The notes under the pieces were generated by a model that had not been told where the DNA came from, did not search any database, and worked only from the letters and a program-made list of their open reading frames with translations. From Macrotrachela quadricornifera (taxonomy: Eukaryota; Rotifera; Eurotatoria; Philodinida; Philodinidae): a stretch of 64,000 nt of DNA. The first letter of the stretch is position 1; every line of letters begins with the position of its first letter. The position numbers were made by a program, and so were the translations under genes. Below, piece by piece: positions 43,801-56,030 of the stretch. Where the stretch lies: positions 2,334,891-2,398,890 of the forward strand of contig JAJEKB010021308.1 of the NCBI GenBank assembly GCA_022393335.1, given 5' to 3'.

Positions 43801-46800
43801 TAATTAATTGAAGAGGACAATTAATTAAACATTGTTCAAGTAAATTATAAAGTAATTCAGATAATTGTTCTCGAAATGAAAATAAACGATAAACTAATTC
43901 AAATGGAAGATTATTTGGATATTTATTGACAATATCTAATGATATTTCAAATTGTTTTAAAAGAAATCTTGTTTCACCATTTCCATGATAATTCATCATT
44001 GTAAATTCATATAATAAATCTGATAATTTATATTCTCCACAATAAAGGAATACTTTGAGAAAATCTAAATTAAATAATGTGAAATCATGAACATATTCAT
44101 AACGACCGATTTTGAGATATAATTGATGAAGACGTCGAAGATTATATTGTTTCTTTGTTTTTTCTTCTAGAGGTTTTTGTGGAGTTAAACATCGATCAAC
44201 AGAAATTATTGTTGTAGTTAAATTATATTTTTTCATTAATTTCGGTGAATAACTCATATCAAATGTTGTTTTATATTGATTAGCAAAATATTCTAAACGA
44301 TTTTTTTCTAATATCGGTTTTTCTTTTCGATGTAATGATCCTCGTTCACCTTTCCATGGTTCATATTCTTGAAAACTTCGATGATAACTAAATAAATCAA
44401 TTTCAATGTTAGTTATGCTGATCAAATGTTTTAGAAAAAAACCGGCAGTTAAAACAAATTAGTCTAAATTATATCCCATGCTATCACTTTTTTGACTACT
44501 GCGTCACAAGCACTCTAGCTCACTTTAACTTTTTACAGTGAGAAAGATACTTTATTTATTCTCTTTCTCGTAGAGAAGAGTCTTAGAAACATTAATTGTT
44601 TGCTTGATTGATTGCTTGCATGTCCGCAGAGGATCAAAAAACATTAGTGTTGACCTAAGGGTAATGAGAGACGAGGAATTCATATCTAAGGTCAGTTTTT
44701 TAGAAAATTTCTGAAGCTCAATTATTAAACAAACGACCAGTTTTTAATAAAAAACATTTGGTTTTACGAAGTTTGATCAAAGTCAGTTGAGGACAAGGAA
44801 CTTAAATCCGACTTTTTATAAATGAATAGCTTGATGGAAGTTTAGAAGTATGATTTCTACGAGAAAGAACTGAGCGAGTCTTTAGACGAGCGTTACTCGT
44901 TAATAGCCAGTCAGTTAATCAATTATTAATTGGTTACTAACTCATAATTCATCGCTGGTTATCCCTGATAGTCAATGATAATATATGATGATCGATAAGC
45001 ATGGAACATGGTGAGATTGACCGGATGTAATCTCTTACAAGTGCGATTTTTTTATCGTGGTTGAACACATGAGATGAGAGTTAAAAATATCTTCTCATTG
45101 TAACTTACAAGTAAACACAAGGAATACCATCAATATCTTTTTCAATTAAATATTTATGCATATCATTTCTAATACGAATCCATAAATTTGATGGTAATCG
45201 AAATAATCCTAATGGTGGTAAATAATGAACAAAAACAGATTGTAAAATTTCATCATCTAATGAAAGAATATCTTCAATTTCATATTCACTTAATCCACCA
45301 GATAATTGAAGATAATGCATTGCACGACGAAATAATATTTGACCATGTTTATTACCTAATTGATCATACATATATTCAATAGCATCACCTGTATAGTCTA
45401 TTGATAAAAAAGCTTTATTAGGAATTTGATCATATGAATGCCATGTTAATGTTTGATCGTAGAGAAGTGAAAGAAAAAGTGGATCAATTTGATGTCTTTG
45501 AGTAAGTTTTGGTTTAAGCCATTCGTATTGTATTGATGTTAAACAACGTCGATCCTGTTTAAGCCAAGAATGTAAGACTTCTTCAGCTGTATTTTCATCA
45601 AATGGTTTTATTTCAATTTCTATTAAACCATCTTTATAAACTGTTTTTAATTGTTGATAAATATCAATTTTTTTTCTTTCCATTCCAACTTCAATATCAG
45701 GAATTGTTGAAAATATACATTTAACATTAGATGATAATGGAAATGTTTCTGGTAACCATTTTGATAAATTATCTAAATCAATCATTTGAAGTTGATCAAG
45801 TGCATCAAGAAGAATAATAAGATTTTCATCTTTTGGTATACGTAATAAAATATTCTCAAATATTTCTTTAACATTATCAAAATTTGATGGAATATTCAAA
45901 TGATAAATTATACAAATTTGTTGGATAATAGATATCAATGGACGACGAATATCACTTGATGATGGAGTTGCACCCAAAAACTGTATAATAACAGATACAT
46001 TACTCGTTTGAGAATACCAACTTGGAATCTACAAATCATTATAATCAATTAAATTGTCAATCTCGATTATAAATTGAAAGAGAACTATCCTGAACTGGTC
46101 TAATGAAGAACCGATCGAACCGGCAAAACCGCGGTTTGTATCACATGAAAAGTATTTTATTCTTTAAGGGTTGTCATCATATTTCGCGATGTTGGACATT
46201 TTAGAAAGTATACTATATAAATGAAATGTAGTTCTACTTACTTCATTAACAAGTTTAGCCATAATTGATGATTTTCCAGTACCTGAATGTCCAAGTAAAA
46301 CACAAGGAGAATTTGTTGATGATGTAATAAATGTTTTAACCTATAAATAATACATCGAAATATTCATTCAAATATATATCTATACTTCACTTTTTGAAAA
46401 ACGTCCGGTCGAGGAAAAAATCGTTGTGTTAATAAATTACATTGAATTGCATGTTCTAAAATTTGATTATATAATAAATTTTCTCGTTTATTTTCATATA
46501 TTTTCATATGATAATCAATTTGTGATTGAACTGCATAATAAAAATCATCGAAAAATTTTGATAAATATTTCATTCGATCATTTTCATCTTTCCATCGTAA
46601 CTATTATGAAACAAAAAAAACCATTTTATAGATTTATATAAGAAAACAAATAATTTACTTTATACGTATAAATCTCTGATGCATCAATTGATTGTTGAAG
46701 TAATTGTTTTAAATCATTTAACAATTGTTCTGATTCACCTTTATCATCATTATCATGAAATTTAGAATCGAGTTCTTCAATATCAATTAATTCTCGAAAA

Positions 46801-47658
46801 AAACAAAGTATTCGTCGAGGTTTATGTTTATTATTTGCTAATGCACGATAAATTTCTTGTGCAGTAACTAAAATAAACATTAGTTATACATTAATAATTT
46901 AATTCTTATTTACCTGATATATGAAATTCATCTCGTTCATCTTTTGTTATTAAATTTTGTTCATAACATTTATTTGCTGATTTTCGTAAAATAATTTGTA
47001 AGTTTTTTTCTGATTCACACCATTGTTGATCATTATCTATTGGTCGAAGAAAATATTTTTTATCAAGATAATTTTCATCTAATTGATACATTTCAGTTAA
47101 TAGACTTTTTTCTTCAGTATTTGATAACAGATGTTGAAATAGATCTGAAGAGATACATGAAGGAGCAAAACGACTACCATATCGATGACTTAATAAAATC
47201 TTTAAAAGGAGATATATATAGGAAATATAAGAGGCAAATTAAAAGAAAACTATACCACACAATTTGTTGCCATGGATAATCGATAACAAATATCAAGTTC
47301 TTGTAAACACATATCTACTGTTGCATGAGTATTTGATGCAGTCGATTGAATACCCCAACGCATATCGGAATACTAAATATTAATTACGATTAAAATGAAA
47401 TTTCAAATATGAAATTACTTGAAACTGTATATTGTATTTAGTAAGACAATATTCACGTAAACGAGGATAAACATGATCAATGAGTCCATTTCGTTCATTG
47501 GTTGTATCTAAGAATAAAAAGAAAAATATTTATTTTATCTAATGGTTACTTTCTAACAACTCACCAGTAAATGTTGAACTTACAAATAAACGTACTGAAT
47601 TAAATTTACGATCTCCTACATGATCAAATCGACCGCGATATAATAATTCATCTTCCAT
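40881..47658 (-). CDS. DUF4062-like / NACHT NTPase / C-terminal beta-propeller protein, 12 exons (NWD1/NPHP3-like)
   Basis: Exons (minus order): 47565-47658, 47419-47507, 47256-47372, 46914-47199, 46659-46867, 46391-46600, 46242-46340, 45109-46028, 42916-44417, 42074-42187, 41844-42015, 40881-41796. All junctions use GT/AG and keep frame, for 4728 bp or 1575 residues. Domain order: a DUF4062-like N-terminus (RLFVSSTFT, 23-31, then DMRWGIQS and LLSHRYGSRFAP); a helical linker; NACHT with P-loop GHSGTGKS (352-359) and Walker B IILLDALDQ (439-447); then winged-helix-like and helical parts (to about 800); and a long strand-rich, WD-like propeller region (roughly 830-1575, for example YSIDDYLIFHTYDNKIFIW). 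Such STAND NTPases act as ATP switches that oligomerise after sensing a signal; NWD1 and NPHP3 are the closest architectures I know. Small introns are 46-58 bp; three are large (213, 691 and 728 bp). AG at the last two acceptors (CAGAAAG and TTTGAAG) is less typical. The ligand is unknown. Confidence 0.88.
42188..42915 (-). other. 728-bp intron of the NACHT gene
   Basis: Donor GTAAGA after CTTTTAG, acceptor CAGAAAG. It hides an in-frame read-through (KIYLNKSYNGDVYVRTYID stop) that would truncate the protein at 42854 if the intron were retained. Confidence 0.75.
44418..45108 (-). other. 691-bp intron of the NACHT gene
   Basis: Donor GTAAGT at 45108, acceptor TTGATCAG. AT-rich, with a tract of poly-T-like blocks. 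No ORF or clear repeat. Confidence 0.75.
46029..46241 (-). other. 213-bp intron with a MITE-end-like sequence
   Basis: It contains GTCATCATATTTCGCGATGT at about 46177, similar to the terminal repeat of the MITE at 26826. Only one end is present. Confidence 0.55.
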
Positions 47659-49007
47659 TTTATTTTAACTTTAAAAAAATTCGAACTTGACGAGTACAAA
47701 TTTTCTTGTAAAATAAAAGTTATGGTTGTAATCGTCAATTTATATTTCTTTTTCTTTTTCTGTCTTGAATTGAGCGTGCGGTTGATTCAACTTTTTTTTT
47801 TCTTTTCTTTCTTTCTTTTTTTGAATTATATTATTATACGCTGACGGTAACTAAGAAAACATGATGCCGCCAACATATATATATATATACTACTATAGAA
47901 ACATAATACAAAAATTACTCATTTATTTTTCAATATTAAAAATAGAAGAAAAATTTTCAATTAACTCGGTTAATAGTAGCTCTTATCATATTTCTACAAG
48001 TTATTATTCTCTCGACTAAAGAAAGAGTCATATGAAAAAAATAGTTTGTTTGTTTGCTTACTTGTCGTCGAGCAAACGCCAAAAACTATCTTATTACAAA
48101 AACAGATTAAACAATCATAGGTTCAAGAAACGTCAACATAAGGTTTTCGAGGTCGAGGAATCGAATAGTATTATCTGTTTTTCAAAAGATCCACATAGTA
48201 TTTTATGATAAAAATAGGGTTTTTCAAAGAAAATAATGCGATGCTTTTTACTTTCGCTGAGCACAGATCGTTATGAAAAAAACGAGTTGGTTTATTCGCT
48301 TGAGGGCCAAAGGTCAAAAAAATATCATTGTCTGAAATAAACTAGCGACAGTTTTACCTGGTTTACACGAATGTCAGCGGGATGTGGTGCTTAGAACTAC
48401 TCCAAATATTTGGCAACCATCGAATGAACGATGAAGAGCGCTTATGCATTAATAAACTTGATCAAGGCAGCTATTGATTTTATTAAATAGAGGCAGCTAT
48501 ATTCCCTAGTATACTTTTATAAGAGTTTATAAGGGTATGATCGGTTTTATCAATTTGCTGAATTTTATAAAAAAATAGTATTACTATGATGTATGATTGC
48601 ATTTTAAACTGAAACATTTTGAAGATTGATGTTGTTTATGTCTACTTGTCTTTATAAAACTTGATGAACTTCTAAGAGACTATACGGTTAGGAAAGCTCA
48701 CAAAAATATGGAAGCTAGTATAGGTGGTTATATTTCAAACTACTAGTGAGTGTCTCGATAAAGTGTATTAAGGCATAAATGCTCTCAATTGTTCATTCGA
48801 GGGAAATGATAAGTATATAGACAAATGAGCGCACAGAAGTAAGAGGAATTCACCAGAGAATACTTGAAGGATCCAACATAATGTATATATTTAGACAAAA
48901 AGGGAAAAATACATGTATGTGGAATTACTACAGAAAATACAAAGTTGACAGAAAAAAAAGAAATGTATAGAACATAACAACACTTAGCAACAGTCATTAT
49001 ACGTAAG
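47659..49007. other. Intergenic between NACHT gene and GPCR
   Basis: Upstream of the NACHT start. It holds a T-rich tract (47790-47825), an AT dinucleotide run (47877-47890), and no supported gene. Confidence 0.5.
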
Positions 49008-50050
49008 TTATTGACCAATCCATCGCAATACATTTATGCATAGATGACGACTTGTAGAAATGCATTCTTTGCGAAATATGGACGATGCTAATGTATATGT
49101 AACAAATGTAATCTAAAATCAAGTTCATCAAAGTAGAATTTTAACCCTCATGTGTTCTCTTATTATCTTACCGATGAGAATATATAAATAGGATGAATTG
49201 AAAGTGCATAAAGAAATTCATCAATAGCTTGTTGATCAGAACTTTTCAGTTGTGAACTGGTCACAAATTCATAAATAATATAAACTACAAAACTCATGTT
49301 TAACACTGTAAATGTAAGACTCTGTATTAGAGCTAATCGTATCAATTTCATATCAATTTGATGGCTAGGTCTTCTAAATATCTGTTGAGAATGGCCTGTG
49401 ATTTTCGATATTGGATGGATACGATGACGATTTTGACGAATATTAATAATAATAAGTGTGCTGAATAGTATCATTAGGACAATTGGTATAATAACACTCA
49501 TTGCATTGTAGATACTGAACCATATACTATAGCTAATATTTATATATGCATAGCATCGATTAAACTTTATTTCAAATCCGATTGGAATATGTATAGTGAA
49601 AATAATACAAATCCATGTTCCAATTATAATAAGATATCGAGCATTTTTGCGAGAACTCAATTGTCGAATCGATTCATTCGATGACGTTACTAGCCATCGG
49701 TCGATCGAAATAAGACAGATGAAATAACGTCCAAAAATCAATGACAATTGAACAAAATAAAGACGACATTTACAGAATATAAATGATGCAGTTTCGAAAT
49801 GAAAATCAGTTAGAAAAGGTAGACTTCGTGTTAGACCACCTATATCGATAAACAATAAATTGGATAATGATACACCGATAAAATACCAAGCACAGATATT
49901 ATTCAACTGAAGATTACGTTGAGAAAACATAATAATATTCACAAAATTCCCAAAATTACCAAAAATATAAATAGGTACCATAAAATAACGAGTCAAGTAT
50001 GTTTGAATTATATTGAATTGATCTGACAACTCTACTGCTGATGAATTCAT
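49008..50050 (-). CDS. Rhodopsin-like G-protein-coupled receptor, two exons
   Basis: Exon 1, 49172-50050 (MNSSAVELSD...). Exon 2, 49008-49112, after a 59-bp intron with GTAAGA and TTTTAG ends. The frame is kept, giving 327 residues. Seven hydrophobic helices are visible: TM1 from about 24 with GNFGNF (N35), TM2 (54-78), TM3 up to ISIDRW (115-119, DRY variant), TM4 (138-160), TM5 (170-200), TM6 (240-265) and TM7 completed by exon 2. TM7 plus helix 8 read SIHPIYIFSS then ITFVTYTLASSIFRKECI. Glycosylation sites N2 and N172 are possible. Rhodopsin-family receptors signal through G proteins. The ligand cannot be told from the sequence; rotifers have many such orphan receptors. Without exon 2 the ORF stops soon after the donor. 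Confidence 0.88.
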
Positions 50051-50189
50051 TTTTGTTTGTGTGGAATTATAATATAAAAAGTACTATGACACAGGTATCA
50101 TCTATGAGCGTTCTGTACGTCTGAAAAAAAAGATGCAATCAATTTTTTCTATGATGAAGCATTTAACACCAATGATCCAATACTGATAG

Positions 50190-50762
50190 TGTATGCATAT
50201 TCAAAATAATGGAAACAACCGATAAATGTATTGAACTAAAATGGTTAAAACCTGGACGAAGTATATCATCTGACGTTCTGCGCTAACGCTTTTTTTACAT
50301 TTATTTTTTTGCAGTTTGCACGGTTGTTTCCTTTTGATCCTCTAGGACGAGTATTACAAAAAGAAAAATGATAACCTCGGGCATTTTTTTCGAACATGCC
50401 ATGTACGACAGTTGATAGATCGTCAGGAATCATTTCTGTTAAAATGGTTCTTTTTTGTCGATACGAATAGGTACTATTATTAGTACATGTAATAATACTT
50501 CACCTTTTCTTTTGCTGTATCGCTCTTTTTCTCTTCTATTCTCTTCTTTTTCCTGTTTCTTTTCTTATTTTAATCACTTTTCATTAACTTCCTTTATATC
50601 CTTGCAAGCATGGCCTAATATCTGTCATGATGAATTATATTTCCGGCAATTAAGTGTCGCATTGCACTAATAATGTAACTTTTATCTTAAATATCACAAT
50701 CTCTCTTTCTATTATCATGTAAGAATTTCCAAGTGTCACATTCGCTAACATAATAAAAAAAA
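50190..50762 (+). pseudogene. LINE remnant (copy 2)
   Basis: A short, broken piece of the same LINE as 37244-38444. Shared: ATGCATATTCAAAATAATGG, the FLQFARLFPFDPLGRV block, and the 3' UTR with TATCCTTGCAAGCATGG-like text, a CACATTCGC block and the final TAATAAAAAA run (to about 50762). Confidence 0.75.
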
Positions 50763-52019
50763 GAGTGTTAAAGGACAGAAATTACAGTCTTCTTCCCACC
50801 AGAGATCGTGTGGCAGATATCGGCTGAATTTTGAAATTTTAGTCTGACCTATTGGCCTGTGTTTGATGTAATATCTGTTTTTCTGAGAGTAGCTTAAAAC
50901 ACAAGATGATGATACAAGTTAAAGATTCCGATAATTTCCGACAGGATCTAGCTGAAATCATCTGAATTCAAGATTATTTTACCTGGCGTTATTGACTTTG
51001 CTAAGAGTGAATGAGCAAAGAATGATTTATTTCAACTAAAATAAAAAGACAATGTTATTTTTTATTGAAAGATTTTTTGTGAGAAACACAGTTCGATAAA
51101 GCGACTAACATTCGGCAAGTAGAATTTAGTTTCCAATTTGTTCTTCCTACTCTTGCGATGCTACAAAACTTTGTAAGATTCTGTAGAAAATGATTTAGTT
51201 GAATAGGAAAAGAAAAGACGACATTTCATGCATATAAAATACACATTCAACGAGTAAAAAATTTTTTGAATGAGAAAAGTAGTGGATCAGAATTAACGCT
51301 TTCAGGCTTGTTTATTTCGAAAGAAAAACACTTTTAGATCGATAATATTATGCTTTTAAGCATAAAAACGTCCATTTTCCTGTTTCTTATCTGTTTTATT
51401 AGACGAAACCTACAAAAAATTGAACTTTATTCCATACTGCTTCCTGATACTGTTGTTCAACCAAACAGAGATCGTCGTCGAAGACGACTAAACGTTTCCT
51501 TGTTTCTACGAAAAACCTATCTATTTAGTTTTTCATCACACTTTTGGTGGCTCTTCCAAAAACATATATTTTTCTAGATAAAGTTTTTGACAAGCCGTTG
51601 CCTAAAAATATATGTAACACTCAATGACTGAGAAGGAACTGTTTCGAAGCGATTAATTGAAGATACTGTCGACTCGAAACATCGCTGATTTACAATGGAG
51701 AAATAAATTCTATCAACTACAGTTAAACTGAAAATTATAGTTATTCCAACATGCGAAACATTTAAAACGACGAAAAGTAGATTCTTACTGCACACATCGA
51801 ATATGTCACATTTCATTGTGTGGTATATTGCGTCACTAAATACGACGCATGTAGCATATTTCATTCTACTATCATCTGACCAAAATATGAGAATATCTTT
51901 ACTGTTTTCGAAATATTGTTTTTGCTGTTGGGTAATAAAGGACCTAACACACTCAAAATGTATCCTTCCTAGATAAAATACATAATTGTTAAGTAAGATG
52001 GAACCTATTCATCAGCTTT
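50763..52019. other. Intergenic, nothing recognised
   Basis: Short ORFs only (51350-51577 plus; 51574-51864 minus), without motif. Confidence 0.45.
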
Positions 52020-52850
52020 CTCAAACACTGCTACACCAAAGAGTAGGTTGTTTGAAGATCTACTTTTGCCATTGTAATCATTAATTTGATGAGCTTTCGG
52101 TGTTTGTGTATACTGAATGATCGATGTTGAAAAGTATTGTTGCTGGATTTTTGTACGAACAGGTATGTGCCATCCATCACTATAATAATTTGATGATTCT
52201 GTTTTGCCATTAATTGTGACACAACAGAAGTTTGATGATGATCAAAGATAGCTTTTCTGTCGATATGTTTGAAATGCAGATGGTTCAGAACAAAATTTTT
52301 CAATACTGTTTTGGGCACATGTTGAATAATTCTGGAAATGGTACGTTTTTATGTTAGATGGAACATTGACGCGTGTACCATCTTGCTCAGACCCAGTTGT
52401 ATCTTAACTAGAAGGACTACTAGAGCAATGCGAACAGATCGAATGCTACAATTTCGTATAGATAATATACAGTTTAATAAGTGGTCGAATTGACCTAAAT
52501 GAAAAGCTAGCACTAAATGTAACTTGAATATCTCATATTTTTGCATAGACCTGTGATGTTGCGATAAGATTCCTCATCGAGAGATGTCGGATTATCAAAG
52601 TCAAAAGTTTCCATGCTTCGAATAATCGTACAGTAGTCATTTATCAATTCCATTACATAGTTTGCATCTAGTGATTTCTTGAAGAGCTTCATAAGAAAGA
52701 TAGCCATTGTACATGCGATTGAAACAACAACGAACCCTAGGAGATATAGCAATGCCTCGTTTTATAAAAATCATTTCCTTTTGCATTTCTGACAAGACTT
52801 GAAACGAACTATCTTCTTTTTTCGTACACACAAAGCACTTTCTTGATAAA
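52020..52850 (-). pseudogene. DDE-superfamily transposase remnant
   Basis: Fragments in shifting frames read in order on the minus strand: a Cys-rich start (CCFNRMYNGYLSYEALQEIT, ARCKLCN-like), MELINDYCTIIRSMETFDFD with NPTSLDEESYRNITGL, CSIRSVRIALVVLLVKIQLG and LSKMVHASMFHLT (HTH), and IIIVMDGTYLFVQKSSNNTF followed by QHRSFSIHKHRKLIKLM. MDGTY carries the first catalytic aspartate of DDE_4-like transposases. The later catalytic residues are absent and there are at least two frameshifts. It is a dead, 3'-truncated copy. Confidence 0.78.
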
Positions 52851-54039
52851 AGGAAACATCAAACAGAAATTAATTATAGAATAAGACTGACTGACCGATG
52901 AGACGATAATGTTCTTTTGATTGGAATTTTTATTGTACGTGTTACCATATCAGTTTGAACACCTTTTCCTTCGGTTTCTTCATCCTTAAATAAAACCGTT
53001 TTGACGAACATTACAAAATACCAAAAATATTTATCGTAGTCGTCTGTAAGCCATTCCGATCGATAATAACAACAAAATCACCTTTCATCTTCCTTATCCA
53101 GTTGTCAAACTTGCATTGGCACTTTCAACAAGCTGCATCAGCCTGAAATTTTTTTCGATGCTCAAGCAGATAGAAACATACAGAAAAGAATGTTTGAGTA
53201 TCCATAAATTATACTATCGCTGATTTGTTTATCATACCCAGCACAATTGATGCGAACAACTCTAGGTATTTCGAAGTATGCTGTTACGATTATAAACAAA
53301 TATGATTTTCTCCGATCGACCACTGCGCTCTTATAGATGAAAAGTGTGTGCGTTCACACAATATCGTAATCATCACTAAAAAGGTATCACAATGATATCC
53401 TATATCTTAACTGAAGATTTATACCTTGGACATACATCCAAATCAATTACAATGATAAATAACATCGTGGTTCTAGGCATACTTTAACAAGGCACACACC
53501 CACACACACATATATATGTATATATATACTCTTGACAGTTAACATAGAAAAGAAAAAAAATACAATATAGGTCATTAAGGATAGAATTAAATGAAGCGAG
53601 GACGATATAAACATAGGAAATATCAGGATATATTCGCACGGACTGTTGAACGGCTATTGCAAAACCTAAATCACTATAATAATTACAATTGTACACTGTA
53701 AAACATTCTTCGCAAACAAGATATACAGCAGCGATCAACAGGGTTCAAAACAAGATATGATCGTATGGAAAAATATGAAACGATACACATAATACCACGC
53801 CTACAGCAACCACATCAACGTTTTCGACCGAGGCACTATCATTCAATCACACAAAACAACAACTACAGAAGCAAAAGCATCGGCATAACGACACGTCATA
53901 ACAACGGTAATAATCAAACACTTTACTCTTCGAATTACCAAAAGCCATGATATATATGAGAAGCGAGACATTTTCGTGGACCTCTGATGTCATCAAACTC
54001 GCTTCAGGGTACTTTTCACACAGCAGCTTACACAATAGC
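52851..54039. other. Intergenic with a CA/TA microsatellite
   Basis: A CACACACACAT-TATATATG microsatellite lies at 53485-53530. No supported gene. Confidence 0.5.
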
Positions 54040-54860
54040 GGACACTTTATTTTTCATGCTATCAAAAGTGCTATCAAACCAACAATAGCAGACCCCGGCG
54101 TTCATGTGCTTTCTGGAAACGCAAGGTCCAGTACTAAATTGTCATGGCATGAAAACGCAGTGTTTTCATTTATTCTTCAACATAAGTATCTTGTGAATTT
54201 TTTTGGTCGACAAATTGAAAAGTTAAAAGATAGACCATTTTATAACACCTGAGAGATGCTATTAAATCTGTAATGCAAGAGTCAGCCATCAAAATGATTT
54301 AAAAAAATATAAGGTTTAATAATGTCCAGCCATGCCCTGAAAAGGCACTATTTTAACCTATTTTGGAAAGCATTTGTCTTGTAAATTTTTTGATTAACAA
54401 GTTTAGAGATTTAAGACACATACTATTTTGTAGCCCGTGAAAAATGCTATCCAATCAGTATAAATAGTGCCGATCATCAGTGTATTGTTAAGGAGTACAA
54501 GGTCTCATGATGTGTTTCCATAGCCAAAAAATCATGGCTTCTCGGCTGTTTTACAAAATATGCGTCTATCAGATTTTTTTAACTAAGAAAATGGAGACTT
54601 GTGAATTATACTATTGTAGTCCGTGAAAAATGCTGTCGAACCAGTATAAACAGAGTCTGGCTAGTGGAAGGTTTAATTAAGTTTCTGTCAAATTACTCGA
54701 GAACTTTTTTGAAGAATCATGTACATTTTGTTTATAAGAGATCTCTCGGAAAATTAATTGATTTAAAGACTAATAATGTGTTAGAAGGGTCGAATTTAAT
54801 ACGAAAAGATTCAGCATTTCATGCTGCATCAGAATATAGCAGTTTCAAAAAACACAGATA
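54040..54860. repeat. Diverged tandem array, about 188-bp unit, 4-5 copies
   Basis: A marker of the form GTGAAAAATGCTATCNAACC-AGTATAAA recurs with CTATC/CTGTC at 54071, 54259, 54448 and 54633 (steps 188, 189, 185), with a fifth weaker match near 54822. Between markers the order GTCATGGCATGAAAA, CTTGTGAATTTTTT-like blocks is also kept. ORFs inside are not conserved between copies, so it is not a coding repeat. Confidence 0.72.
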
Positions 54861-55587
54861 GTTTTGTAGAGAAAAACAGCTGTGAGCAGATTTGTGATCT
54901 TATACGCCCCCGTCCTTTTGTTAGGAAGTGATACGAACACCTCCTCAGATGTAGTTTACCTGTATCTCTTGTCTATAGAGACGTTTTCTTTTCGTTCTTC
55001 ACTCGGTATTTTCCTTTCGTTCTCTCTTCTTCTTTTCTGCATATCACATATATGGATTTTTCCTTTCCTGTGTATTACATATAAGTGGTCTTTTCCTTTT
55101 GTCCTATATGTCATCTTCTCATATGTATTATATTCTATGGGATCTTTCTACCATCATCTGATGGACAATTCCTAGAGATGTGTGATCTTCTTGCCTATAT
55201 GTAGCATGCAACTGTTCGTGAATAAACAAGAGTGATATAAGACTATGTTCATCTCATCTTGACGATCTAGAGTTAGACACCTAACACTTTACTTATGTCT
55301 TTTTTTCGTGTGGGTTTTTTCTTATCTCACGCATAATAGACGTATGATAAATTTTTCCCCTTTTCTTTTCTGTTTGCAAAAACATTTTTTTTCTTCTCTA
55401 TAAAAGTAGCTTGTTATCAAGATTAAAAGCTTCATTTTCACTCTTTTGCAGCCATACGTAAGTGGTCATTTCGTAGGAAATAAGTTAGCTGCTCTTATTG
55501 AAGAAGACCCGTTTCTTCATGCAATAGCTAAAAAGAATGAAACTTAGTAGGTGCAGCAAGCTATAGTGGGGTAAATCCGCTAACTAA
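54861..55587. other. Intergenic, T-rich; no supported gene
   Basis: A 97-codon hydrophobic ORF at 54882-55175 is pyrimidine-rich on the plus strand and lacks a family motif, so it is not called. Confidence 0.4.
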
Positions 55588-56030
55588 AGGTGTCAGTTCC
55601 GGATTCTGTTCCTAAAAATCCGAAACTCATACGAAGTTCCAGATTTCTAGGAACGAAAAATCACTTGACAATTCATTTCTACATGCTTTTCAACACGCTG
55701 GAGTTTTTAAACATTGCTTCTTTCGTTTTGAAGCAAGTCACTATGGGTTTCCAGGTTCATAGGAACGAAAACTGGCACCGAGTTCCTAAGAATGAGGAAG
55801 CTTATTAAAAATCACTAAGAAAATAAGCTTAGACAAAGTTCTTACCGTTGGAATCTGGAACCCAAAAACACATAATGACTTACCTCAACATGAAAGAAAA
55901 AATATGCCTAAAGGCTCCAGCGTGTTCGAAAGCATGCAGAAATGAATTGTCTAATAGATTCCTGTTCTTAGGAATCCAGAACTCGATATGAGTTTCGAGT
56001 TTCTAAAAACGGAGCCTGAAACTGACACCT
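55588..56030. mobile_element. Fold-back MITE-like element, arms about 125 bp
   Basis: AGGTGTCAGTTCCGGATTC at the left pairs with ...AACTGACACCT at the right. Pairing runs on through ATTTCTAGGAAC-like and ACAATTCATTTCTACATGC segments to CACGCTGGAG. Left arm to about 55710, right arm from about 55905. No clear target duplication. Confidence 0.8.

Noticed and set aside
42854..44425. Separate gene ending at 42854
   Set aside because: A donor at 42915 joins in frame to three further exons, and the upstream acceptor joins in frame to the NACHT exon, so one gene explains all.
53485..53530. CA/TA run as a regulatory element
   Set aside because: Ordinary microsatellite; no gene start nearby.
54882..55175. 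97-codon hydrophobic ORF
   Set aside because: Pyrimidine-rich DNA gives Phe/Leu/Ser-rich translations by chance; no family motif or splice support.
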